Below, in pieces: positions 11,914 to 21,895 of a stretch of 64,000 bases of DNA. The stretch is from Ancistrus triradiatus. Its lineage: Eukaryota > Chordata > Actinopteri > Siluriformes > Loricariidae. Within the stretch, counting starts at the first letter, position 1; each line of letters starts with the position of its first letter. Under the pieces are notes generated by a model. The model was not told the origin of the DNA and ran no database searches. It worked only from the letters and a program-made list of their open reading frames with translations. Location of the stretch: positions 124,001 to 188,000 of the forward strand of contig JAJAGP010000946.1 in the NCBI GenBank assembly GCA_025084515.1, given 5' to 3'. Both the position numbers and the translations under genes were made by a program.

Positions 11914-12478
11914 TAGTTACAGTATGCCACAGGAAAATATGTAAATGATTACAGGTGTGGTCTGATTAGACACTGGGACTTGCCACAAGAGGGCGTAAAA
12001 GTAATTCCACCACTATCTATAAAAAGGCTTTCAAAGGGTACTTGTGGGTAGTGTACCTCTTGGTGAGAGATCGTTGACTGTTATACATGCCTTTACAATG
12101 CACTCAAAGGCATTTTGCCCAGTTCATGGACTTTGAGAGGGGGTGCATCATTGGCCTGAGAGAAGCAGGATGGACGTTTCGACAGGTGTTGGGAGCAGTG
12201 GTTTTGTGAGGGCACACATGGCGAACAGCCCGGACAGACAACCAATAGAGAAGATTGTTTGATCCAACGAGAAGCTCCCACAGTTTCGTTGTCCACCATC
12301 TAGTCACAGGTGGCACCTTCACTACACACCCCTGTCTCTGCCCAGACCATTTCCAGGCACTTAGCTGAAGGAAATTTGTTGCCATTACATTTCCTGCCAT
12401 TGACAGCCAGTCAGTCTCACCTTCATTTGGAGTTGTGTTATGAACAAGAAACCTGTACTGCTATGGACTGGAACTGTA

Positions 12479-12783
12479 GGGGCGGCACGGTGCCTCACAG
12501 CAAGAAGGTTCTGGGTTCAATCCCAGGGTGGAGTGGCCTGGGTCCTTTCTGTGTGGAGTCTGCATGTCCTCTCCGTGTCTGCGTGGGTTTACTCCGGGTT
12601 CTCTGGTTTCCTCCCACAGTCCAAAGACATGCATGTTAGGTTAATTGACTACACTAAACTGGCACTGACTTGAGTGTATGAGTGACTTGTCTTGAGATAA
12701 CCTTGTGTATGGATCTAACCTTGTGTGTGTCGCTGAACATGGCCGCTGATGCTGATAGCGATGTTAAATAAATGAATAAATGT
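12479..12783 (+). mobile_element. V-SINE with target-site duplication
   Basis: The head is 'ggggcggcacggtgcctcac' with B box GGTTCAATCCC, then a complete core and a tail ending 'tgctgatagcgatgttaaat' and AAATGAATAAA. The flanking host sequence CTGGAACTGTA is repeated on both sides (12,468-12,478 and about 12,791-12,801). It interrupts the family H Tc1 and is one of the better preserved V-SINEs here. Confidence 0.85.
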
Positions 12784-13307
12784 AAAACGTAACTGGAACT
12801 GTATTGACTTTAGCGACAAATCCAGGTTGTTTTTGGGATCTGACTACAGTCAGGGTTGAGTATGGAGAGATTTACCGAATTTGAGTATGGAGCATTTATG
12901 AAACCAGCTGGGACACCAGATTTGGCAAACTATGAGTGTGGAGGATCTACAGGGCCAGCTATGGTCAAATGTGTCATAGAGGCATGTCTAGCAGTCAGAT
13001 CTCTCACCAAGAGGTACACTACCCAAAAGTAGCATCTGAGAGCCTTTTTATAGAGCAGCGGAGGAAGCAATTTTACACCTTCTTGTGGCAAGACCCAGTG
13101 TCTAATTAGACTACACCTGTAATAATTTACATATCTGCCTGCAACGTAACAGCATTCTGGGTTTTGCAGCAATTCGACATTTCTATCTGGATGCCTAATT
13201 TTTTTGGTGAATGAGTGTATTTTAATCAATGGCATATTGTTTTCCAGAACATGTATAGGAAAAAAAATATGGAAAAATACAGCATTGTGGGGTTTTCTGC
13301 CACTGGA

Positions 13308-13500
13308 CTGTGGTAGCCTAGCGGGTAAGGTACTGGACAATGGACCAAAAGGTCCAGGGTTCAAATCCCACTTCTGCCAAGCTGCCACTGTTGGGTCCTT
13401 GAGCAAGGCCCTTAACCCCCAATTGCTTGAATTGTAATATCGTATCAATTGTGAGTCACTCTGGATAAGGGTGTCTGCTAAATGCTGTAAATGTAAATGA
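13308..13500 (+). mobile_element. tRNA-derived SINE with L2-type tail
   Basis: The tRNA-like head has an A box (TAGCCTAGCGGG) and a B box at 13,358-13,368 (GGTTCAAATCC). A body with 'gagcaaggcccttaaccccc' follows, then the tail 'gagtcactctggataagggt', 'gtctgctaaatgctgtaaat'. The tail matches the 3' end of the LINE at 19,473-20,751, so an L2-type LINE is the likely mobilising partner. Confidence 0.8.
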
Positions 13501-13678
13501 GGGAAAAAAGGTATAGAAACACAAATAAGACTGACATTCATGTGTTGTTGCAAAAGAGTTCTCCTTCCAGAAAGTGTTGGAGCAAATGTGCCTGCAGTAA
13601 GATGGTGATATCATGTGTTTTAAAGCTTGGGACTGGTAAAAAGGTTAATGGGACTTTAGCTTCATACACAGCAGCTAA

Positions 13679-13702
13679 CACACACACACACACACACACA
13701 CA
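13679..13702. repeat. (CA)n microsatellite
   Basis: About 12 CA units in an uninterrupted run. Confidence 0.95.
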
Positions 13703-14248
13703 GCAACCCATATTAAATTATCCCAAAATACCCAATGATCTATACACCCCTGGCTGTTAAAATTGTTGTATGGTGGGCTGCAATGCACTAAAATAACTAA
13801 AGTGACTTTGTTATTCGTAGTGTACTTGTATTTATACTTGTAAGCATAAGTAGGTAGAACTGGAGTTTGTGTGTGTATATATGGCTTTACAACTGATATA
13901 GGTAAGTAAACTAAATTGTGACACAAGTACATAGCCTTTATAGACATCAAGTTTTGTTTTTCTCCTGAGTAATTACTATTTTGCAAAATCCTCATCAATG
14001 GACAACACTGCTAGCCAGTTAATGTATAACATGTCCAACAGACCTCACTGAAGTCAGGCACGTTCTGTCTTGTGCTATGTACCATGTACACGCACATTTG
14101 ATGTTTGCTGGTTGCCCTGGAACAAATCGAAAGAAAATACAGTTCTAGGGCCTCAGTAGACATTGATTTTCTTTTTTTATTGAACTTTAGAAACAAAGAA
14201 CAGGCTTTTGCTTGAAAGTTCTATTTATAAACCCTGTATGAATTACAG
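13703..14248. other. no gene seen
   Basis: No repeat recognised. This is possibly single-copy DNA flanking the candidate exon that follows. Confidence 0.35.
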
Positions 14249-14344
14249 AGCAAAGTACAATGTCTCTGACCATGGACCCGACAGTCATAGCCTGCTTGCA
14301 GAAGCTAGTAAGGAGTGTGGATGAAGTCTTTGAAGTGTTTAATG
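14249..14344 (+). CDS. possible coding exon, unrecognised
   Basis: An acceptor-like 'gaattacag' is followed by an ATG at 14,260 and an open frame to a strong donor GTAAGT at 14,345. The peptide is about 28 residues (MSLTMDPTVIACLQ, then KLVRSVDEVFEVFN) and the intron phase would be 1. It reads like ordinary protein rather than repeat debris and lies in a repeat-poor stretch. The polypyrimidine tract upstream is weak and no partner exon was found. I do not recognise the protein. It may be a first coding exon, a non-coding exon or chance. Confidence 0.25.
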
Positions 14345-15317
14345 GTAAGTATGCTTGGTGGTACAACGGAGGCTGCAATAGCCTATCTTTCTTGGCTTTT
14401 AATGGACGCTACCTGCAGGGTTGCCACCTGGCTTGTGCTTCTGTTGGCCAGTCACCATTGCTCTGAAGCAGACTGACTGTAATTAAATACTGCACACACA
14501 GACAACATCCACTCACTGTGACAGATAAGTGGGGGGAAAAAGATGCTTGCTTGCTTGATAACAATGCACAAATGCGTTCGAGACTCACCTACAAGATTTC
14601 AGGGCTGCATTTCTGTGCTGAATTCATTTTAGCACAAGATTTTGTAGGTGGAAATATGTGAATCAATTATGAATTGTTTAATTTAAGACAAAAACTGTTG
14701 TGCTCAGATTATTAACTGCATCAGAACCACATCTTCATTTGTCAGCAGGGACTTCAGTAAACAAACACCAGCATACTAATCTAAACTGAAATAGACAAGT
14801 CAAATTAGAGTCACCAAATATTTAAACATAGACATATACTTATATAGTGCATACAGCAGCTAAATTACAGTCACAGAAGGCCAAAGTAGAGCTAAAGTAA
14901 GGTCTTTATATTTCATAAAATCATTTTGTGTCTAGTTTTTTTTCAGTGAAATTAAACCTTCTTGTTCTTAAAGACGCTAACATTCACAGTGTCAAAGATA
15001 CCGACATGGGTCATATCATTGTAGTAAATGGGAATAGACAAAAGTAAACACAGGGGTTAAAATAGGAAAACTAATGCAGAGTTGCAGGAGTCAGAAAGGG
15101 ATAGACTGGGGTAGTTCTAGCTATGTTTATCCCATCACCCACTGTGAACATGAACTTGGAGGGAACAAGCAATGCAAGTCATTTGGTTATATAACCTAGT
15201 TTTCCTTCTTCACCATGCCCTCTCTGTGTCAGTAATGTTGTAGTGCCACAAATATGATATGCAAAAAAGACACAAAACATTCTGACAAAGAATGAAAAAA
15301 TTGGTAAAATTAATGTT
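14345..15317. other. no gene seen
   Basis: Would be intron if the preceding exon is real. No repeat or second exon recognised. Confidence 0.35.
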
Positions 15318-15595
15318 CTGTAATGGCCAAGTCAGAGTCCTGACCTTAATCCAACAGAGATGTTGTTTAAGGAGCTGAAGCGTACAGTTCTTTTGAGGAA
15401 GCCCACCAACATCCCAGAGTTGAAGCTGTTCTGTATGGAGGAATGGGCTAAAATTCCTTCAAGTTGATGTGCAGGATTCATCAACAGTTACCAGAAACGT
15501 TTAATTGCAGTTATTGCAGCACAGAGCGGTCACACCAGATACTGAAAGCAAAGGTTCAAATACTATTTTCACTGACATATATGTAATATTGGATG
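15318..15595 (+). mobile_element. 3' fragment of Tc1 family A
   Basis: It matches the last part of the family A transposase gene ('cctgaccttaatccaacaga' for the PDLNPIE motif, then 'gaggaatgggctaaaattcc') and the sequence just after the stop codon. Both TIRs and the N-terminal half are absent. Confidence 0.8.
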
Positions 15596-16013
15596 AGCAT
15601 AACTGGAGGCACTAGACCTCACAATGTGACATTTGATTGTAATTCCTATTTGACTGTAATAAGTTTATATCAGAAAATTTCAAATGTATTTACATCAATA
15701 AATATTATTAGCTTTATTTCTTCCCTGATCCAATCCATCATAGCTTTCTGTTAACATATCATCCAGTGTTCATGCTGCAATCCACACCTGGGATTCAAAG
15801 CCAGGCCCACTGGTACTACCATATCAAGCAGCTGACTTGTATCGCTAAGTAACCCTAAAGCCATTGATATACTCTATTATTTATTTAAATAATTAATTTC
15901 AATATTTAATTTGTTTTGGGTGAACATTTTATTAACTCTATTATATTATCTCCACATAGTGATATGTTAGCTAAGTTGCTAGAACAATATACTCAGATAT
16001 ACACTCAGATGTA
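15596..16013. other. no gene; weak tRNA-like remnant
   Basis: At 15,780-15,810 'cctgggattcaaagccaggc' resembles an inverted tRNA-SINE B-box region. It is too degraded to assign. Confidence 0.3.
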
Positions 16014-16273
16014 CACTATACTGGACAAATGTATTGGGACACCTACACATTCTAAATCTATGGGCATTACAGTGGTGCTTGGAAGTTTGTCAAACTTTTA
16101 GAATTGTCTATATTTCTGCATAAATATGACCTAAAACATCATCAGATTTTCACACAAGTCCTAAAAGTAGATAAAGAGAAGCCAGATAAACAAATGAGAC
16201 AAAATATTATACTTGGTCATTTATTTATTGAGAAACATTATCCAAAATTACACATTAGCGAGTGGCAAAAGTA

Positions 16274-17864
16274 CAGTGTTATGAAAAAGTTTGGGCACCC
16301 CTGATAATTTTCATGATTTTAGTTTATAAATCATTGGTTGTTCAGATCAGCAACTTGAGTTAAATATATCATATAGCAGATGAACACAATGATATTTGAG
16401 AAGTGAAATGAAGTTTTATAGGGAATTTTACGAAGAAAGTGTGCAGTAATGTTCAAACAAACATAGGCAGGTGCATAAATTTGGGCACCCCAATAGAAAA
16501 ATGAACATCAAATTTAGTAGATCCTCATTTTTGTAGAAATTAACAGCAGCTCAAAACGCTTCCCTCAGCTTCCAGTCTGGATTCTGGTTTGAAGGTGCTT
16601 TGGGAACATTCTTCTTTAGAACATCTCCAGGTTCAGTCAGGTTTTATGGTTTTCCGGCATGGACAGCCCACATTTTCGAATATTCATGTCTGGGGACTGA
16701 GGATGCCCATTCCAGAGAACGTGTACTGGTTCCTCTGCAGAATGCCCTTAGAGATTTTGAGCCCCAGGGTTGGGTCGTTGCCTCGGTTGCAAACTTTGTC
16801 ACTGATTCTTGAACCTTGTTCTCAAGAATCTGGTGATTATAACTGGAATCCATGCGACCCTCAAAACTTTAACAAGATACCTAGTACCTGCACTGGCCAC
16901 ACCGTCCCACAGCATGATGGAACCAACCACCAAATTTACGGTGGGTAGCATGTTTGTTTGGGATGCTGTGTTCTTTTTCCGCTCCTTGGTATGTTCCACA
17001 TAACTCAATTTTAGTTTCATCAGTACACAGCACTTTATGCCAAATGAAGCTGGATTGTCCAAATGTGCTTGTAGCACACCTCACGTGGACTGTTTGTGGC
17101 TGGGGGGTCTGCAGAAAAGGCTCTTCTGCATTACTCTCCACTAAGCCTCTCCTGTGCCAAAGAGTTGCGCTTGTATAGTTGAAGATGTGAACAGTGACAC
17201 CATGGCAGCAAGAGAGGTGTTAGGTCTTGGAGGTGGTCTGTGGCTTGACTATGACTGTTCTACCATCCTTCGCCTCTGCCATCTGAGATTTTTTATGGTC
17301 TGCCACCCCCCCCCTCGGGAGAGTTCCTTAATAGAACTGTGCCTGTGGTCTTCCATTGCCTCACTATGTTTCCCACAGTGGAAACTGACAGCTGAAAATC
17401 TCTGAGAAGCAGCTTTTCCCTTTCCCTGAACCATTATGTTGAACAACCCTTGTTTTCAGGCCATTTGAGAGTTGGTTTTGAGGCTCCCCTGTTTTGCCAC
17501 TCTTCAGAGAAAGATGCAAAGAGGAGAGAAAAACTTCCAATTGGCCACTTAACACCTTTTCTCATAGTTGGATTCACTTGGTACTGTAGATCAAGGTCAA
17601 TGAGCTTACAAAACAATATAGTGCTAAAGGTATTCAAATGACAAAGGGTGCCCAAATGTATGCACTGCCTAATTTGTTTGAATAATTACTCGCACACTTT
17701 CTGTAACACCTATAAACTTAATTTACTTCTAATATCACGGTGTTTTAATCTTGCTATATGATATCTTTACCTGAAATTGGCTGAGCTGGACCCAACCAAT
17801 GATTTATTAAAGAAAAATCATGAAAATTATCAGGGGGGTGCCCAAACTTTTGTGCCTACCACTG
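16274..17864 (-). mobile_element. Tc1-like element, family B, nested in family A
   Basis: The TIRs are 'cagtgttatgaaaaagtttg' and 'ttttgtgcctaccactg', both with 'ggcacccctgataattttca' or its inverse just inside. TA flanks it within the family A arm, and the arm continues correctly after it ('gtgaaacctctag'). Transposase sequence on the minus strand is recognisable (16,560-17,460) but shattered; for example 'ccacaccgtcccacagcatg' and 'ctcaattttagtttcatcag' (reverse of the D1 DETKI region). It is about 1.59 kb, near full length. Confidence 0.85.
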
Positions 17865-18107
17865 TATTGTGAAACCTCTAGACCTCTAGAAAGCAGTTAA
17901 TTTGAAGTGAATGAAAATTAGAGTCAGTGTTTTCATTCAATGGGATGACCAATCAGGGGTGAGTGGGCACCCTGTTTATCATTTAAATAACCCGGGATCT
18001 ATCAAAGTTGCTCTTCACAAACATGTTTGTGGGAAATGTACCATGGCACAAACAAAGGAGATTTCTGAGGACCTCAAAGTTGGGACCTCGAGTCCTCGAG
18101 TTGTTGA

Positions 18108-19120
18108 TATCATCAAGGCTGGAAAAAGTTCTAAAAACCATCTTAAAGAGTTTGGGGGACTTGATACACAGTCAGACAGATTGTGTACAAATGGAGAAAG
18201 AAAATCAAGACCACTGTTTACCCTTCCAGGACGTGTCGACAAACAAAGAATCACTCCAAGAGCAAGGTGTGTACAAGCGGGAGGGTCACAAAGGCCCCAG
18301 GGTAACTTCTAAGCACTGAAGGGCTCTTCTCATCTGCTTAATGTAATGTTTCATGAGTCCACCATCAAGAGAACATGAACAACAAATGAGTTCTGCATGG
18401 CAGTGGTTTTTGCAAGGAGAAAAGCCATGCTCTCCAAAAAGAACATTGCTGCTCGTCTGCAGGTTGCTCAAAGACACGTGGAAAAGCCAGAAGATATGGG
18501 AAGAATGTTTTGTTGATGGATTGAGACCAAAATAGAAACTTTTTGGTTTAAAAGAAAATTGCTATGTGGAGAAAAGGAAAAAACACGGCATTCCAGCATA
18601 AGAAACCTTATCCCATCCGGAAAACATGGTGGTCGTGTGGTTAGTATCATGGTTTTAGTCTGTTTTGCCGCATTTGGGCCGGCCAGGACGGCTGGCATCA
18701 TTGATGAAGGCTGGATAAAGGTTTATAAAACCATCTCTCTTTTTTTTTTTTAAGAGTTTGGACTCCACCCAATCCACAGTCAGACAGATTGTGTACAAAT
18801 GGAGGAAATTCAAGAGCATTGTTTATCTTCCCTAAGGAGTGGGTCGACCAACAAAAATCACTCCAAGAGCAAGGCGTGTTAACAGTGGGTGAGGTCACAA
18901 AGGACCCAAGGGTAACTTTAAGCAACTTAAGGCCCTCTCTCACATTGGCTAATGTTAATTGTTCATGAGTCCCACCACGGACGAACACTGACGCAATGGT
19001 GTGCATGGCAAGGTTGGCGACACCTTATCAATCTGTGAAAACATGGTGGTGGTAGTAGTTATAATGGTTTGGGCTGGTTTTGCTTGCATCTGGGCCAGGG
19101 ACGGCTTGCCATCATTGAGG
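18108..19120 (+). repeat. partial internal duplication of Tc1 transposase sequence
   Basis: The gene region from 'aaggctggaaaaagttctaa' (18,115) runs to about 18,705. It then restarts with 'ggctggataaaggtttataa' (18,707) and repeats the same motifs (TCCACAGTCAGACAGATTGT at both). The second pass jumps at about 19,023 from the 'gcatggcaaggttgg' region to 'ttatcaatctgtgaaaacat', losing roughly 250 bp. This could be a true rearrangement, two fused copies, or a consensus error. Confidence 0.65.
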
Positions 19121-19472
19121 AACAATGAATTTCGAATTATATCAGAAAAATTCTTAAAGGAAAATGTCAGGACATCTGTCCATGAACTAAATCTAAAGAC
19201 AAGGGAGGTCATGCAGCAAGGACAAACAACGGCCCTAAGCACCACAGTCGCTCTTACCAAACAATATTTAAAGAAGAAATAACGTTAAATTTTGGAATGG
19301 CCAAGTCAAAGTCTGACCTTAATCCAGTCAAAATGTTGTGGAAGGACCTAAAGCAGCCGTTAATGTGAGGAAACCCACCACATCCCAGAGTTGGAAGCTG
19401 TGTTCTGTATGGAGAATGGGGCGAAAATTCCAAAGGCGGTGTGCCAGGACTGATCAGCAGTTACAGGAAACA

Positions 19473-20751
19473 CATTTTACATTCACATTTTACATTTACC
19501 TTTACATTTACAGCATTAGCGACGCACTATCCAGAGCGACTTACAAAAAAGTTTTCTTTGTAATCCTAGGAGATAGAACCTCATTAGTACAAGTAAAACA
19601 ATTAGCTCATTTCAAGTAACAACCAACTACAACCTTGCTCTTGTACTGGGTAGAGAATTATATTTATTTTTTTTAAGGAGGATATGCCAGTGTTATGCAA
19701 CTCAAGTGCTGGGTGAAGACGTGAGTTTGACGACAGCAAGAGAATCAGCCATACAGACATCCAATGAAAAGTTCATTCCATCAACCTGGGTGCCAGGACG
19801 GAGAAGAGTCTTGGAAAGCTTGTCTTCATAATCTTACGTGGGAGGCTCCAGTCGGGCCAAGATCGTATCCGGCAGGGGAGGGTCGCAGGTAACAGAACGT
19901 GGTTTGATCAGAGTTTAGGTAAGTGGCGCTTCCATTCTTGGCTTTGTAGGTGAGCGTTCTCAAGGTTTTGTATCTGAGGCGGGGCAGCTACAGGGAGCCA
20001 GTGAAGTGCGCGCAGCAGTAGGGTGACATTGAGAAAACTTGGGAAGATTGAAAACCAGAGAGCCGCGCATTCTGAATCAGTTCAGGGGTCTGATTGCACG
20101 CTGGGAAGGCCAGCCAGAAGGCACTGCAGTAATCAGTTTTGTTATAACAAGAGACTGGACAAGCACCTTGGGTGGCTTCTCTGGAAAAAGGAAGGGTCAG
20201 ATTCTCGATATGGTAGAGAAGGTACCTGCATGAATGGGTCAGTGGAAAATATGAGCAGAGAGCTCAGTTGGTTATCAAGATCATCCAAGGTTTTCTGGAG
20301 TTCTCAGAAGGTTGTGGTGATGGAGGAGTTCACCTGGGAGATGGCCAAGATCTGATAAGGGGACCCCTCTGCAAGACATGAAAAGCAGTTTGTTTTGCTG
20401 TGGTTTCGCTTCAAATGATGAGCTGACATCCATGATGAGATGCTCTCCAGACATGCTGAGATACGTGTGGAGACCTGCACATCTGATGGATCAAAAGAGA
20501 AAATGAGCTGAGTATAATCAGCATAACAGTGATAGGAGAAGCCATGAGAGGTTACGACTTCACCAAGAGAACGAGTGTAGAGAGAGAAAAGAAGAGGTCC
20601 CAGAACTGAGCCTTGTGGAACTCCAGTTGTAAGAGCACGTGGTGCAGATATAGAGCCTCTCCATGATACCTGATAAGATCGTCCACCCAGGTAAGATGTA
20701 AGCCACTGCCAGGCAGAGCCTGTGATTCCAAGACTGGAGAGGACAGACAGG
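19473..20751 (-). mobile_element. 5'-truncated L2/Maui-type LINE inside Tc1 family A
   Basis: On the minus strand it encodes the C-terminal reverse transcriptase. It begins with GVPQGSVLGPLLFSLYTRSL, then a catalytic-site block HCYADYTQLIFSF in which the usual YADD has become YADY, and DPSDVQVSTRISACLE. A broken LVITRLDYCSAF region follows, then the typical 3' end 'gtaagtcgctctggatagtg'. An 8-bp duplication AGGAAACA flanks it (19,465-19,472 and 20,752-20,759). L2 LINEs copy themselves by target-primed reverse transcription. This one lacks the endonuclease and the first part of the RT. Confidence 0.9.
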
Positions 20752-21614
20752 AGGAAACATTTACTTACAGTTATTGCTGCTCACGTGGGTCACACCAGAT
20801 ACTGAAAGCAAAGGATCACATAAATTTGCCACAGTCACTAATATGTAATATTGGATCATTTTCCTCAAAAATAAATGACCAAGTATAATATTTTTGTCTC
20901 ATTTTTGTGTCAAAATCTGATTATATTTTAGGTCATATATATGCAGAAATATAGAAAATTCTAATGGGTCCACAAACTTTCAAGCACCACTGTAATAGAG
21001 AGTTGATCCCCACTTTGCTGCTATAACTGTTAGGGCCTACACCTTGGCCGTTAGCGGCCAGTGTTGGTCCTTCTCAGCAGTGTCTGCTCTCCCTACTTTT
21101 CTGAGGATTCCCCTGAGCTGACAGTAGAGGCCACTGTTGGCCCAGTTATCGTGTGGAATCCCCACATACCAGTGCATTCACGTTGGCATTTCTGATTGGC
21201 AATGTGATTGCGTTAAGAAGTGATTGCACCTGTCAGTAGTGCTATTTAAGAGCCGCATCCTCGCCTACGTTTTGCGTACTATTCGCCTTTCGCTACGGTT
21301 TATAGTTTTTGATTGCTTTCTTGCTGCTCGGATCTTTCTCTTTTTTTCCTTCTGGGACAACGGTACAAGTTCTCCCGCAAAGGGGGGACTTGAGTAAAGC
21401 GAAGACGCTTGAGGTAATTGCCAGGGCTTTAGACAGGAAAGGGAAAGCTCATTCAGCTTTGGAGTGGCGTTAGGCCATCCGGAAGCGTCTTCCTCCGAGC
21501 AGCTTCAGCGATCGCGGCTTGGCCGCTCTTCTGCGCTTGTGCGCATTTCCCCGGCTTTGGTGCCACACTCCAGTAAGCGATCAGCCAGGAGTATCCGTGG
21601 TACATGCCTGCTGG

Positions 21615-21725
21615 GGACCCGCATCAGCCTCATGCTCCCTTTGGTACAGGGAGGACCGTGATGCGCTCTTTGCAGGCTCCCCGCATCAGCCTCATGCTCC
21701 CATGGAATCGGGAGGACCGTGAGTT
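21615..21725. repeat. two-copy direct repeat in the LTR-like element
   Basis: 'ccgcatcagcctcatgctcc' occurs twice about 61 bp apart (about 21,618 and 21,679), each followed by a 'gggaggaccgtga' segment. Confidence 0.85.
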
Positions 21726-21739
21726 TCCTCTGCAGACCT

Positions 21740-21895
21740 CTCAGCGTGAGTGATTCGATTCAGAGTCGCTCGCAGTAACTCAGCGTGAGTGATTCGATTC
21801 AGAGTCACTCGCCGTAACTCAGCGTGAGTGATTCGATTCAGAGTCGCTGACCGTAACTCAGCGTGAGTGATTCGATTCAGAGTCACTCGCTGTAA
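21740..21895. repeat. four tandem 39-bp repeats
   Basis: Four units start CTCAGCGTGAGTGATTCG at 39-bp spacing, with only a few differences. Each contains the arms GAGTGA and TCACTC (or GTCGCT variants), allowing a short hairpin. The reverse strand gives a spurious repeated peptide (NRITHAEL) because 39 is a multiple of three. Confidence 0.95.

Larger units (their letters stand above)
10266..13218 (+). mobile_element. Tc1-like element, family H, with nested Tc1 and SINE
   Basis: The left arm (10,266-10,333) and right arm (about 12,995-13,218) are inverted repeats. They share 'cagatagaaatgtcagattg' on the left with its inverse 'cgacatttctatctgg' on the right, and the right arm extends inwards to the 'gtgtacctcttggtgagaga' segment of the 5' UTR. 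A transposase N-terminus is visible after 12,090 (HFAQFMDFERG, GLREAGWTFRQV), followed by stops. The catalytic core is gone. A family D Tc1 (10,334-11,913) and a V-SINE (12,479-12,783) are inserted inside it. Confidence 0.8.
16070..20992 (+). mobile_element. Tc1 family A copy nested in family C
   Basis: It starts 'cagtggtgcttggaagtttg' and ends 'caaactttcaagcaccactg' with TA on both sides, inside the family C arm. Without its inserts it is about 2.05 kb, longer than the 1.6 kb family length because part of the transposase gene is duplicated (18,108-19,120). Transposase segments are readable in pieces: the N-terminal domain at 18,040-18,330, the WRKENTAFQ-type region at about 18,560, and the KLCSVWRMGRKFQRR-like C-terminal segment near 19,400, all out of frame. 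It is broken by a family B Tc1 (16,274-17,864) and an L2 LINE (19,473-20,751). Confidence 0.85.

Noticed and set aside
13308..13380. Functional tRNA gene
   Set aside because: A and B boxes are present, but the acceptor and other stems do not pair and the sequence continues into a SINE body and L2 tail.
12930..13553. 207-codon open frame on the minus strand
   Set aside because: It crosses the family H Tc1 arm and the tRNA-derived SINE and has no known motif; it is an open frame by chance across repeats.
21692..21886. Four-fold repeated NRITHAEL peptide on the minus strand
   Set aside because: It results from the 39-bp repeats, whose length is a multiple of three.
21740..21895. CRISPR-like array
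   Set aside because: The units are directly tandem with no unique spacers, in a eukaryotic LTR-like element.
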